Shown piece by piece: positions 23,528 to 31,411 of a DNA stretch of 64,000 nucleotides. The DNA is from Stackebrandtia albiflava (GTDB taxonomy: Bacteria > Actinomycetota > Actinomycetes > Mycobacteriales > Micromonosporaceae). The stretch lies in contig NZ_VLLL01000008.1 of NCBI RefSeq assembly GCF_007994225.1, forward strand, positions 300,776-364,775, given 5' to 3'. The notes under the pieces were generated by a model. It did no database searches, had not been told where the DNA came from, and saw only the letters and a list, made by a program, of their open reading frames with translations. A program made the position numbers and the translations under genes. Each line of letters starts with the position of its first letter. Within the stretch, counting starts at the first letter, position 1.

Positions 23528-24283
23528 GTGCCGGAACATGAACTCACCGAGGCGGTCAGGAACCGCGATTACGACTGGGACGGTTTCAACTCCCAATGGT
23601 ATAAGCAGCACAACTACGACGAACTGCGCAAGGACGACCAGCAGATCCTCGAGATCGTGCGCGACCACTTCGCGGCCGAATCAGGCCGCGGTCTCCGGGG
23701 AATCGACGTCGGTGCCGGAGCGAACCTGTACCCGGCGCTTGCGATGCTGCCGTATTGCGACCGTGTCGTGTTGTACGAGCGCTCCGCCGCCAACCGCCGT
23801 TGGCTCACCGGGCAGCTCACCGCACCCGACGAGTCGTGGCGGTTGTTCTGGGACGTTCTGGCCGAACGCAGCCCGTACGGCGAGTTGGACGGGGTGCGGG
23901 CGCTGTTGCCGCGACGATTGAGCGTGGTGCCCGGTGACGTGTTGACCGTTACCGAGGTCGCCGAGTACGACATGGCGACCATGTTCTTCGTGGCCGAGTC
24001 GATATCCACGGAGCTGCGTGAGTTCTCCACGGCGGTGGAGCGCTTCCTGGGACTGATCAAACCCGGCGGCCGATTCGCCGCCGCCTTCATGAAGGAGTCC
24101 GCGGGATACCGGGTGGACGAGACGCTCTACCCGGCGGTGGCGATATCCGAAACCGATGTGCGCCAGCAGTTTCCGGCCGACCAGGTTACAGTGGATATAC
24201 ACCCGATCGAACTGGTTGACCCGTTCCGCAAAGGCTACGGCGGCATGATCGTGGCAACCGGGACGGTCAACCCGATCATCTGA
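23528..24283 (+). CDS. SCO2525-family SAM-dependent methyltransferase
   Basis: A 251-residue methyltransferase: LRGIDVGAGANLYPALAMLP is the SAM-binding motif I, YCDRVVLYERSAANRRWLTG the acidic post-I region, and FLGLIKPGGRFAAAFMKESA motif III-like. The N-terminal WDGFNSQWYKQHNYDELRKD is characteristic of the NNMT/PNMT/TEMT-like group that includes SCO2525. GTG 23528 follows TTGGAGCAGAC. It leads a four-gene plus-strand operon resembling Streptomyces SCO2525-SCO2522. Substrate is unknown; the array of cysteine-rich peptides nearby is a tempting but unproven target. Confidence 0.7.
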   Translation: MPEHELTEAVRNRDYDWDGFNSQWYKQHNYDELRKDDQQILEIVRDHFAAESGRGLRGIDVGAGANLYPALAMLPYCDRVVLYERSAANRRWLTGQLTAPDESWRLFWDVLAERSPYGELDGVRALLPRRLSVVPGDVLTVTEVAEYDMATMFFVAESISTELREFSTAVERFLGLIKPGGRFAAAFMKESAGYRVDETLYPAVAISETDVRQQFPADQVTVDIHPIELVDPFRKGYGGMIVATGTVNPII

Positions 24284-24314
24284 CCGATCAGGCCGGCACG
24301 TCCATGGTGGTGCG

Positions 24315-26144
24315 ATGAAGATACGTCCCCGACAGCAACTGCTCGAGGTGTGGAGATCACTCCTGGCCGCGTCGTGGTCCGACGGCCGATGGCGGTGGGC
24401 CGATCCCACCGGCAACGACTCGGTCGTGGACGCACAGCAACTGCTCTGCCTGGTGTTCCCGCCGGTGGACATCGAGTCGCTGCGGTTCAGCAACCCGGAC
24501 GCCACCTATGAGGACGTTCTCAGTGCGCTGCAGCCCCTCGGCGGCGCGATCCAGATTCCACGCGTGGTACTGGACATCCAGATCCAGTACCTGGAACGGC
24601 ATCGCGACGACGAGGGGCCCCGCTTCGACGGCGCCGGGTACCTGGTGCTGTCGGACGGTGCCACCGTCACGCCGGAGACGGCCGACCGCGACATCGCCGA
24701 GGGCTTCGCGCTGTCGGTCACCCTGACCCTGGCGATGCTCGCGTTCGCGCGGGAGTTCCGCCGGGTCGTCAACCGGGGCGAGGTCCTGGACAGTGTGCGG
24801 CGCCTGGAGGAACTCGCCAGCGAACGGTTGACGGCGGCGCTCGTGGGGCTGGTCCGAAGCTTCGCGGTGGACTCCTTCGAATACGACTCCAAAGAGGGCA
24901 CCACGCTCCTGCAGATGCTCAACCAGACCGGTGCGTCACGGCGATCGGTCGCCAACGAACTGCGCCGCCGGCTGCAGACGGTCACCGCCAGTGTTCGCGA
25001 CCTGCGACTGGGCATAGAGGAGCCCGGCGACCTCGACAACCCGAACCGGCTGTACCAGGTCGGTTGGTCGTGGGGTGTCGTCGAAGGCGTCGGTCCGATC
25101 GAGTTCATCGCCGAGAAGTCCTGGCAGCGGCCCGGTGACTCCTACCCGGCGCCGTACCTGTACTTCACGGTGGTCGTGATGGACGGTCTCGCCGACCTGT
25201 TCAGCCCACGCACCCGCCAGCTCGGCCTGCTCGACGACGTACAGCAGCGGCTCGCCCAGGCGCTTCAACTGCGCTGGGAACTGACCCAGCGGTACTGGTC
25301 CACGCTCGGCAGCTTCGGCGAGGGCAGGTGGCCGCTGGAAGACCTCCCGTGGCGCACCGTCGACACCGTCGAACACGACTACTACAGCCTTCTGGTCACC
25401 GCGATCATCGTGCGTGACCTCGCCAACCGGCAGATCCCGGAGCAGGACACCGCCCGCCTCGCCGAGGTACTGCGGGAACTCGGCAACCGGGCCCGCATCA
25501 CCCGGCGCGCGCTCAGCGGCGATCCCGCCGTGGAGTCCCACATCTCGGGCATCCTCGTCGGCATGGACCGGGCGAAACTGTCCGAGGCCGAGAACCGGCT
25601 GCGCTGGACGACGGCCGACTTCGCCCCACTACTGCTGAAACGCACCGTCCGGCTCCTCCAGGTGGTGGAGAACCAGGGGCTGCGCCGCACCATGATGGAG
25701 TACCTGGACGAACTGTGGGACCACCTGGAGCGGCGGAAGCTCGGACCGCAGGCGGGACAGTCCCTTTGGGACGAACCCGTCCGCGCGTACCCCGGGTGGA
25801 CCCACACCCGGGGAGTGCCCGCCTGGCAACCCACGCTCCGCGTGGTGGAGTCCCTGGTCCAGGCGGCGCAGCTCACCGCGAGCTCGCCGGTCCGCAATCC
25901 CGGCCTCGTCTCACAGGCCAGGGCCATGCTCGACGAGGCGGAGCACCTGTACGACCAGGAACTGCTGCGGCGCGGCGTCCAGGTCGCCCCGGCGATCCGG
26001 GAGATGCTCGATTCGGTACAGGGCCAGTTGAACCGGGTGCGGGAGATCATCCAGGTGCGCCCGGCCAGCGCGGTGGCGTTGCTGACGCTGGCGTTGCACG
26101 AGTTGGACAGTCAGGACTCCGCCCGCGCCGGGGGAGAGGAGTAG
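24315..26144 (+). CDS. SCO2524-family protein of unknown function
   Basis: A 609-residue, mainly helical cytosolic protein. Segments: MKIRPRQQLLEVWRSLLAAS, the DIQIQYLERHRDD segment, FALSVTLTLAMLAFAREFRR (the only hydrophobic span, probably buried), a Trp-rich centre (GWSWGVVEGVGPIEFIAEKS) and a long helical C-terminal third ending in LALHELDSQDSARAGGEE. No catalytic motif is recognised. The product is followed after 2 nt by the P-loop gene, so the pair is probably a complex. Assignment to the SCO2524 group rests on gene order and overall resemblance. Confidence 0.65.
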   Translation: MKIRPRQQLLEVWRSLLAASWSDGRWRWADPTGNDSVVDAQQLLCLVFPPVDIESLRFSNPDATYEDVLSALQPLGGAIQIPRVVLDIQIQYLERHRDDEGPRFDGAGYLVLSDGATVTPETADRDIAEGFALSVTLTLAMLAFAREFRRVVNRGEVLDSVRRLEELASERLTAALVGLVRSFAVDSFEYDSKEGTTLLQMLNQTGASRRSVANELRRRLQTVTASVRDLRLGIEEPGDLDNPNRLYQVGWSWGVVEGVGPIEFIAEKSWQRPGDSYPAPYLYFTVVVMDGLADLFSPRTRQLGLLDDVQQRLAQALQLRWELTQRYWSTLGSFGEGRWPLEDLPWRTVDTVEHDYYSLLVTAIIVRDLANRQIPEQDTARLAEVLRELGNRARITRRALSGDPAVESHISGILVGMDRAKLSEAENRLRWTTADFAPLLLKRTVRLLQVVENQGLRRTMMEYLDELWDHLERRKLGPQAGQSLWDEPVRAYPGWTHTRGVPAWQPTLRVVESLVQAAQLTASSPVRNPGLVSQARAMLDEAEHLYDQELLRRGVQVAPAIREMLDSVQGQLNRVREIIQVRPASAVALLTLALHELDSQDSARAGGEE

Positions 26145-26146
26145 CG

Positions 26147-27064
26147 GTGCTGGTCTTCGCCACCTCGGACAAGGGGGGCACCGGCAGGTCCGTCACCAGT
26201 TGCAACCTGGCCTACCAGGCGGCACTGCACGGCCGGAACGTCTGCTATCTCGACTTCGACTTCGGCTCGCCCACCGCGGGCACGATCTTCAACATCGACG
26301 ACGTGTCACAGGGGACTCCGCACGGGGGACTCCACGCCTACCTCCGCGGGCTGTGCGAGGCTCCCCACCGGGTGAACGTGTGGCTGGACTCCGAACGGGA
26401 GGCGATCCGGCGGCGCCCGGACGAGGCCGGTGAACTCGTGCTGTGCCCCGGTGACGTCGGCGGCGGTGAGTTCGAGGGCGACCCCCAGGTGGTGTCGCGG
26501 TGCGCGGACCTCTTCCTCGCCCAGGAGGCGGAGTTCGACCTGACGTTCGTGGACCTGTCGGCGGGACGTTCCTACGCCACCCAGATCGCCCTCCAGGTGC
26601 TCGCGATGCCCGCGTTGGAACCCGTGGCGGCGCGGTGGCTGGTGTTCCACCGGTGGACGAGGCAACACCTGCTCGCCGCCGACGGACTCGTCAACGGCGA
26701 GCGGGGGCTCATCAAGACCGGGACCTCGCTCGGGCATGACGAGCAACGGCTTCGCGACATGATCCGCTTCGTGCGGACCGCCGTGGTGGACCCGGATTCG
26801 CGCTCGCTGGCGGGCCTCACCGCGCCGCAGGTGGCGTGGCTGCACGAGTGCAACGACGAGTTGCACGAGATGGCGGGCAGGCTCGGCGCCGGCAGGACCG
26901 GTTCCATCGGCCGGATACCGCACGATCCGGTGTTGCAGTGGCGTGAACAGATCCTCACCAACGCCGACACCCGGACCCGTAAGACCGCCAATCTCGCGAC
27001 GGTACGGGCGTTCGTCGACCTGACCGAGAAACTGACACCCGAGTACTCGTGGGTGTCGCTGTGA
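26147..27064 (+). CDS. SCO2523-family variant P-loop (ParA/MinD-like) ATPase
   Basis: A 305-residue protein starting directly with a deviant Walker motif: LVFATSDKGGTGRSVTSCNL, with the signature lysine K9 but R14 where the P-loop lysine normally stands. LHGRNVCYLDFDFGSPTAGT is the Walker A-prime region and FDLTFVDLSAGRSYATQIAL the Walker B-like strand. The family resembles ParA/Mrp ATPases, but the K-to-R change may alter hydrolysis. GTG 26147 follows GGAGAGGAG; its stop overlaps the next start (GTGA). Confidence 0.75.
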   Translation: MLVFATSDKGGTGRSVTSCNLAYQAALHGRNVCYLDFDFGSPTAGTIFNIDDVSQGTPHGGLHAYLRGLCEAPHRVNVWLDSEREAIRRRPDEAGELVLCPGDVGGGEFEGDPQVVSRCADLFLAQEAEFDLTFVDLSAGRSYATQIALQVLAMPALEPVAARWLVFHRWTRQHLLAADGLVNGERGLIKTGTSLGHDEQRLRDMIRFVRTAVVDPDSRSLAGLTAPQVAWLHECNDELHEMAGRLGAGRTGSIGRIPHDPVLQWREQILTNADTRTRKTANLATVRAFVDLTEKLTPEYSWVSL

Positions 27065-28041
27065 CCGAACCGGCGGCGGTGGCCCGTTTCGACGAGGACG
27101 AGGCGACACCGCGCACCGACGGGCAACCACTGTCGCACCTGTCGGTGGAACTCGGACACCTCTACCGGGAGGACTACGCGCGGGACGACGCGGCGCTCGT
27201 CGAATACTTCCGGCGGGTCGGGTCCTGGTACGAGGCCGCGCGCGACATCGCGGCCCGGGAACTGGCACCGGTGCGACCGCGCGTCTGTACGACGTTCCTG
27301 GTGGACGACTACTCGGGCGGGATCCCCCCGCCGAACGAGTTGATACCGCGGGTGGTCCGCCTCGCCGGTGAGGCGGGCGTGACGATCGACTACGTCGCCA
27401 GGGAATCCGGATGCGCGCACACCGGTGACTCCGCGGTGGCGCCCCTGGTGGCCGCCCGGTTGGTGGACGAACCCCCGCCGGGCACGACGGGGGTGCGGCC
27501 TCCGGCGTCGGTCACCGGTTGGCTGAGCAACGGCGAGCGATCCACGGCGGGGGCGGGGCGACCCGCGATGGCGCCGTCACCACAGTGGACCCCACCTCGG
27601 GAGAACGCCGGCAACCCGCATTCGGTGTTCGTGGACGTGGAGATGTGGAATCTCGGCGCCGACCGGCTCCCACGCTGGTCCTGCGCGTTCCTGGCCGCGG
27701 TGTGGCAGTTGCTGCGCCTGGGCCTGTTGCGCGACGAGGGCCGGTTGGTGGCCGTCCCGGAGCCGGTCCCCGAACGGCTGGACGTCCCGTGGCGGGATCT
27801 GCCGGCCGTGATGCGGTCGACACCGCGACCGGCGCCGTTCGCCGCCTACCGGACTCTGTCGATCATGGACTCCCGTTTCCTGAAGACGGAACACGCCGTG
27901 CGCACCCTGATCGGCGCGTTCGCCGCGCAGCGGCCGGTCCTGGAGCAACTGGCGCGCCGGGCGGGCCAGGAGGGGATCGGCCTTCCCGACGTGGTCGCCG
28001 ACCGGATCGGGTACGTGTTCCTCGGGCCGTCGTGGCGGTGA
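27061..28041 (+). CDS. SCO2522-family protein of unknown function
   Basis: A 326-residue soluble protein. The N-terminal part (HLSVELGHLYREDYARDDAA, VCTTFLVDDYSGGIPPPNEL) is followed by a proline-rich middle and a conserved-looking C-terminal half with WSCAFLAAVWQLLRLGLLRD and TLSIMDSRFLKTEHAVRTLI. GTG 27061 overlaps the P-loop stop by 4 nt, giving translational coupling; an alternative GTG lies at 27049. It closes the plus-strand operon. Function unknown. Confidence 0.65.
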   Translation: MTEPAAVARFDEDEATPRTDGQPLSHLSVELGHLYREDYARDDAALVEYFRRVGSWYEAARDIAARELAPVRPRVCTTFLVDDYSGGIPPPNELIPRVVRLAGEAGVTIDYVARESGCAHTGDSAVAPLVAARLVDEPPPGTTGVRPPASVTGWLSNGERSTAGAGRPAMAPSPQWTPPRENAGNPHSVFVDVEMWNLGADRLPRWSCAFLAAVWQLLRLGLLRDEGRLVAVPEPVPERLDVPWRDLPAVMRSTPRPAPFAAYRTLSIMDSRFLKTEHAVRTLIGAFAAQRPVLEQLARRAGQEGIGLPDVVADRIGYVFLGPSWR

Positions 28042-28071
28042 CCGTACCCGTCCGGTCGGCGTCTCGGGGCT

Positions 28072-29133
28072 TCAGAACTGGTCGCTCACCTCGGTGGCGA
28101 TCTTCCACAGCGTCTCGAAGTGCTTGAGGTGTTCGGCGGTCCTGGTGGGGTCGACGCCCACGCGCGTGGAACGGATGTAGGGCGCGGAACCGAGGTCCGC
28201 GCGGCTGGCCGAGATGGTCTCGTAGGTCACCTGGTCGTCGAACACGATGAAGTCGTACAGCGCGTTGGCGTTGACCTCGGCGCGGTGCATCGACAGCGGG
28301 TTCAGGACGCGCACCTCGACGCCACGGGCGCGCTGCCGTTGCAGGACGTCGGCGAGCGGGCCGCGGGGGTTGAGTTGAGGGATGTCGATGATGAAGATGC
28401 GCTGGACGGTCACTCCGCGCCGGATGGCCTGTTCCTGGTAGTCGAGGTAGCGCATCCCCAGGTCGGTCTGCCACAGGCCGCCGTCACCGGCGCCGGTTCC
28501 CGAGTCCACTGTCGCCAGGCTGGTGGCCTTGATGGAGTTCTCGGCCAGTTTGGCGAGGTTGAGCAGCCAGTCCCGGTCCTCGCCGTCGTAGGACCCCGCG
28601 CCGTTGTGCAGTTCCCGCATGAAGGTGAGGCCGCGCCGGATCTCGGACTGGATCACCTGGGACGTCAACTCGGGCGTCTCCTTGGAAACCTGGACGGCGG
28701 CACGCACCCAGTCCGACACCGCCTGGGCGGGTAGCGGTGAGTCGCTGACCAGAGCGTGCAGTTCGGTGGCCTCGCTGATCTGCCGGAACGTGCGCCGGAT
28801 GTGCCCGTCCAGCTTCCGCTGGTGGTTCGAATGGGCCTCACGGAGCGCTTCGAGGTGTTCGGCGTTGTCGCGTCGCAGCGCGGCGATCTCGTGTTCCAGT
28901 GACCGTTGCAGGCCGTCGAGTTTGCGTTCGGTGTCGACGAGGAACTGCGTCACGAAGGCGACGCCGCCGAGGAACACCGAGGCCATGACCGCGAGCGGCC
29001 CGTCGTTGAGGGCGTTCTCGGTGAGCATGTACCCGAAGACGCCTACGACGACGGTGACTATGACCTTGCGTGCGACTATCGACACTCGCTGCTTGATCGG
29101 GGTCCTTTCCGTGGCGGATGGTTCCATGGGCAT
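28072..29133 (-). CDS. Membrane-anchored coiled-coil protein with PLD-like C-terminal domain
   Basis: A 353-residue protein: two hydrophobic spans near the N terminus (VIVTVVVGVFGYMLTENA, PLAVMASVFLGGVAFVTQFL), a coiled coil (TERKLDGLQRSLEHEIAALR and onward), then a globular domain with DWLLNLAKLAENSIKATSLA, YLDYQEQAIRRGVTVQRIFI and LYDFIVFDDQVTYETISASR. The last part resembles phospholipase D-fold sensors but no HKD catalytic motif is present, so it is probably non-catalytic. ATG 29133 lies 10 nt after the stop of the upstream gene, so they form an operon. Role unknown. Confidence 0.65.
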   Translation of the reverse strand: MPMEPSATERTPIKQRVSIVARKVIVTVVVGVFGYMLTENALNDGPLAVMASVFLGGVAFVTQFLVDTERKLDGLQRSLEHEIAALRRDNAEHLEALREAHSNHQRKLDGHIRRTFRQISEATELHALVSDSPLPAQAVSDWVRAAVQVSKETPELTSQVIQSEIRRGLTFMRELHNGAGSYDGEDRDWLLNLAKLAENSIKATSLATVDSGTGAGDGGLWQTDLGMRYLDYQEQAIRRGVTVQRIFIIDIPQLNPRGPLADVLQRQRARGVEVRVLNPLSMHRAEVNANALYDFIVFDDQVTYETISASRADLGSAPYIRSTRVGVDPTRTAEHLKHFETLWKIATEVSDQF

Positions 29134-29143
29134 CTCGCATTCG

Positions 29144-30076
29144 TTAGAAGGGAGACGAGGCGCGGCTGGTCCGGCCGAGCATCGCAAGGGTCAACTGATC
29201 TCGGATCCGGTTGACCAACGCGGTCCACTGCCGGCTGAAGCCGGGGGTCCGCTCCAGATCCCGCCATCGCTGCCGCATTGCCCCATTGCAGTGTGCGGCC
29301 GGCATCCACAGATGCAGGAGATGGTCGACGACGGGTTTGAGTCGTGTGATGGTCGCGTCCCGGTCGGCGCCGCCGATCCGGGCCTGCGCCACCAGGGAGA
29401 TGACACTGCTGAGCAGCCAGTCGTGATAAGCGATGTCCTCACACAACACGGTGACGTCCGAGACCGCCAGGTCCGGTTGCCGGATCAGCAGGGTGCGGTG
29501 ATGCGATCGCCTCACGGTGAGGTGGAGCCCGGCGGGTTCGGATCCGGAGACCTCGCGCGCGACCCAGCTGAGCCGGGTGACGGGCAGCCGCAGCGGTGGG
29601 CGCCGGTCGAGCCGGTCGCTGCGCAACACGTTCTTGTAGGCGTGGTCTCCGATGGCGGACAACCGGAGCTGTCCGTCGTGCCGTGGGCCCGCGAGCAGCC
29701 CTTCGGCGAGCGCGTCGTCGGAGCGGGCGGTGAGCAGTTCGACCCTGCCGGGACGGGAGAGGTAGTGGGGCCAGCTCAACCTGCGTGGTGCCGGGGAGTC
29801 CGCGATGTGGGCGAAGGCGGAGCCCTGGAGGACGTGTCCGCCGGTGATGACGGCGCGGCTGAGGACGGTGCCCACCGCGCGGGTGGCCTTGCCCGCGACC
29901 GGGATCTCGCAGTCGACACCGGTGAGCAGTTCGGGGGACTGGGCCCGTGACAGAGGCCGGTGGGAGCGCCGCACCGGCTCGCCGGGCACCAGGTCGAGGA
30001 GGGCGGTGGCGCCGTCGGGGGTCAAGGCCACGGAGTGCTGCAGTAGTCCAGTGTGTACCTCGCCGGTCACCATCAT
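29144..30076 (-). CDS. SCO2521-family protein
   Basis: A 310-residue protein beginning MVTGEVHTGLLQHSVALTPD, with LVPGEPVRRSHRPLSRAQSP, LTGVDCEIPVAGKATRAVGT, WPHYLSRPGRVELLTAR and a helical C-terminal part (DWLLSSVISLVAQARIGGAD). It resembles the SCO2521 group that accompanies SCO2522-2525, though I judge this from gene context and general appearance. The longer open frame upstream to 31192 is antisense to the oxidase gene and is rejected. ATG 30076 or 30073 are both possible. It is transcribed divergently from the oxidase through the TGACA operators. Confidence 0.65.
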   Translation of the reverse strand: MMVTGEVHTGLLQHSVALTPDGATALLDLVPGEPVRRSHRPLSRAQSPELLTGVDCEIPVAGKATRAVGTVLSRAVITGGHVLQGSAFAHIADSPAPRRLSWPHYLSRPGRVELLTARSDDALAEGLLAGPRHDGQLRLSAIGDHAYKNVLRSDRLDRRPPLRLPVTRLSWVAREVSGSEPAGLHLTVRRSHHRTLLIRQPDLAVSDVTVLCEDIAYHDWLLSSVISLVAQARIGGADRDATITRLKPVVDHLLHLWMPAAHCNGAMRQRWRDLERTPGFSRQWTALVNRIRDQLTLAMLGRTSRASSPF

Positions 30077-30132
30077 GCGCCGAAACCCCCTGTCGTGCCG
30101 AAAATCCCGAAGATTACAGCCTATCCCCAAAA

Positions 30133-30170
30133 TGACACATCTACATGTGTCAAATTGCTGACAGTTGTCA
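30133..30170. promoter_or_regulatory. Pair of TGACA/TGTCA palindromic operators
   Basis: TGACACAT-CTAC-ATGTGTCA (30133-30152) is a perfect 8-bp inverted repeat; TGACAGTTGTCA (30159-30170) carries the same TGACA/TGTCA half-sites closer together. Both sit in the AT-rich divergent region between the SCO2521-like gene and the oxidase, about 20-60 bp before the oxidase start, and likely bind a dimeric regulator. Confidence 0.65.
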
Positions 30171-30196
30171 CCATGGACGGTCACTAGCGTAATGAC

Positions 30197-31177
30197 ATGA
30201 CCGGAAGCAGCGACAACGAGGCGATCGTCATCGGTGCCGGAGTCTCCGGTCTCACCACCGCCGTGGTGCTGGCCGAAGCCGGGATCCGCACCACCGTCGT
30301 CTCCGACAGGCCACCGTCCGACACCACCTCCGCCGTCGCCGGAGCCAGCTGGGGACCCTACCTGGCCGGTCACGACGACGTACTCCGCTGGAGCGCCCTC
30401 AGCCGAGACACCTTCACCGGCCTGGCACGTGACCCCGACTCCGGAGTGCGCATGGTCCCCGGCGTGGAGGCCTACGACGACCTCGACGAGGCGCCACAGT
30501 GGGCCAGGGACGTCCCCGGATTCCGCATGTGCCTGCCGCACGAGGTCCCACCCGGCTACACCGGAGGCTGGCGCTACACCATCCCCATGGTCGACATGCC
30601 GCGTTACCTGACCCACCTGGAACGGCGACTCGGCGACCTCGGCGGAACCCTCCGGTACGGACATGCCGTCACGTCCTGGCGCGACCTGGAGGGCGTCGTC
30701 GTCAACTGCACCGGCCTGGGCGCCGAGGAACTCGCCGACGACGACCACATGGTCCCCATCCGCGGCCAGCTCGTCCTCGTGGAGAACCCCGGGATCACCG
30801 AGTTCTTCCAGGACAACGTCGCGGGAAACGACCTCACCTGCATCTTCCCCCACCAGGACTATGTCGTGCTGGGTGGGACCTCGGCGCCCGGGGAACGGTC
30901 CCTCGAATGGGACGAGGACGAGGCCGCCGCGATCACGGCCAGATGCGTCGCGATCGAACCCCGGCTCGCCGGCGCCCGCGTCGTCGGACGGCGGGTCGGG
31001 CTGCGCCCCGGCCGGTCCGCGATCCGCGTGGAACGCGACCCCGACGACCCCCGGGTCATCCACAACTACGGCCACGGCGGTTCCGGAGTCACCCTGTCGT
31101 GGGGATGCGCGCAGGACGTCCTGCGGTTGCTGACCGGCCCCGTCGTGGCCGGTCCGCCACGGAATGTGGACCGTTGA
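30197..31177 (+). CDS. D-amino-acid oxidase (FAD-dependent)
   Basis: Oxidises D-amino acids to keto acids, ammonia and H2O2. The 326-residue flavoprotein has the dinucleotide fold IVIGAGVSGLTTAVVLAEAG, WGPYLAGHDDVLRWS, VVNCTGLGAEELADDDHMVP and the C-terminal DAAO signature VIHNYGHGGSGVTLSWGCAQ. ATG 30197 lies 6 nt after TAGCGT (30185-30190), suggesting a leaderless message. The gene diverges from the SCO2521-like gene over the paired operators; D-amino acids from peptidoglycan turnover are plausible substrates, and its neighbours downstream are cell-wall genes. Confidence 0.85.
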   Translation: MTGSSDNEAIVIGAGVSGLTTAVVLAEAGIRTTVVSDRPPSDTTSAVAGASWGPYLAGHDDVLRWSALSRDTFTGLARDPDSGVRMVPGVEAYDDLDEAPQWARDVPGFRMCLPHEVPPGYTGGWRYTIPMVDMPRYLTHLERRLGDLGGTLRYGHAVTSWRDLEGVVVNCTGLGAEELADDDHMVPIRGQLVLVENPGITEFFQDNVAGNDLTCIFPHQDYVVLGGTSAPGERSLEWDEDEAAAITARCVAIEPRLAGARVVGRRVGLRPGRSAIRVERDPDDPRVIHNYGHGGSGVTLSWGCAQDVLRLLTGPVVAGPPRNVDR

Positions 31178-31202
31178 GCGGGTGAATCGCATGCTCTAGG
31201 CT
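31174..31202 (+). promoter_or_regulatory. Promoter of riboswitch 1 transcript
   Basis: TTGAGC (31174-31179), 17 nt, TAGGCT (31197-31202), overlapping the stop codon of the oxidase gene. Transcription would start near 31209, right at the 5' end of the riboswitch. Confidence 0.6.
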
Positions 31203-31208
31203 GTCGCG

Positions 31209-31388
31209 GAGCCTTCGTTCCATTCACGCCGCGGTCAGGGCGGCGACGGGGCTCCCGCCGAGTCGTGCTCTCAGGAGGACGAACCGGGGACCCAACGGCA
31301 CCACCGCGGTGGAGTCCCGGGGTGAATCCGCGCAACCGCGCGGTAGGGCGTTCTTCGGCCCGAACCCGACAGCTAACCCGGTAGGCGG
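31209..31388 (+). ncRNA. ydaO/yuaA-type cyclic-di-AMP riboswitch 1
   Basis: The 3' half contains the hallmark block GGGGTGAATCCGCGCAA, then GCCCGAACCCGACAGCTAA and CCCGGTAGGCGG, conserved in actinobacterial ydaO riboswitches; the 5' half has GAACCGGGGACCCAACGG. These elements control cell-wall remodelling genes in response to c-di-AMP, generally turning them off at high ligand. It precedes a secreted peptidase-like protein, the typical target. Boundaries are approximate. Confidence 0.9.
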
Positions 31389-31411
31389 TCGACGAAGAAA
31401 GATCCCGCTAC

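Noticed and set aside
29144..31192. A 682-codon minus-strand frame covering the oxidase gene
   Set aside because: Only the last 310 codons have family character; the upstream part is antisense to the D-amino-acid oxidase.
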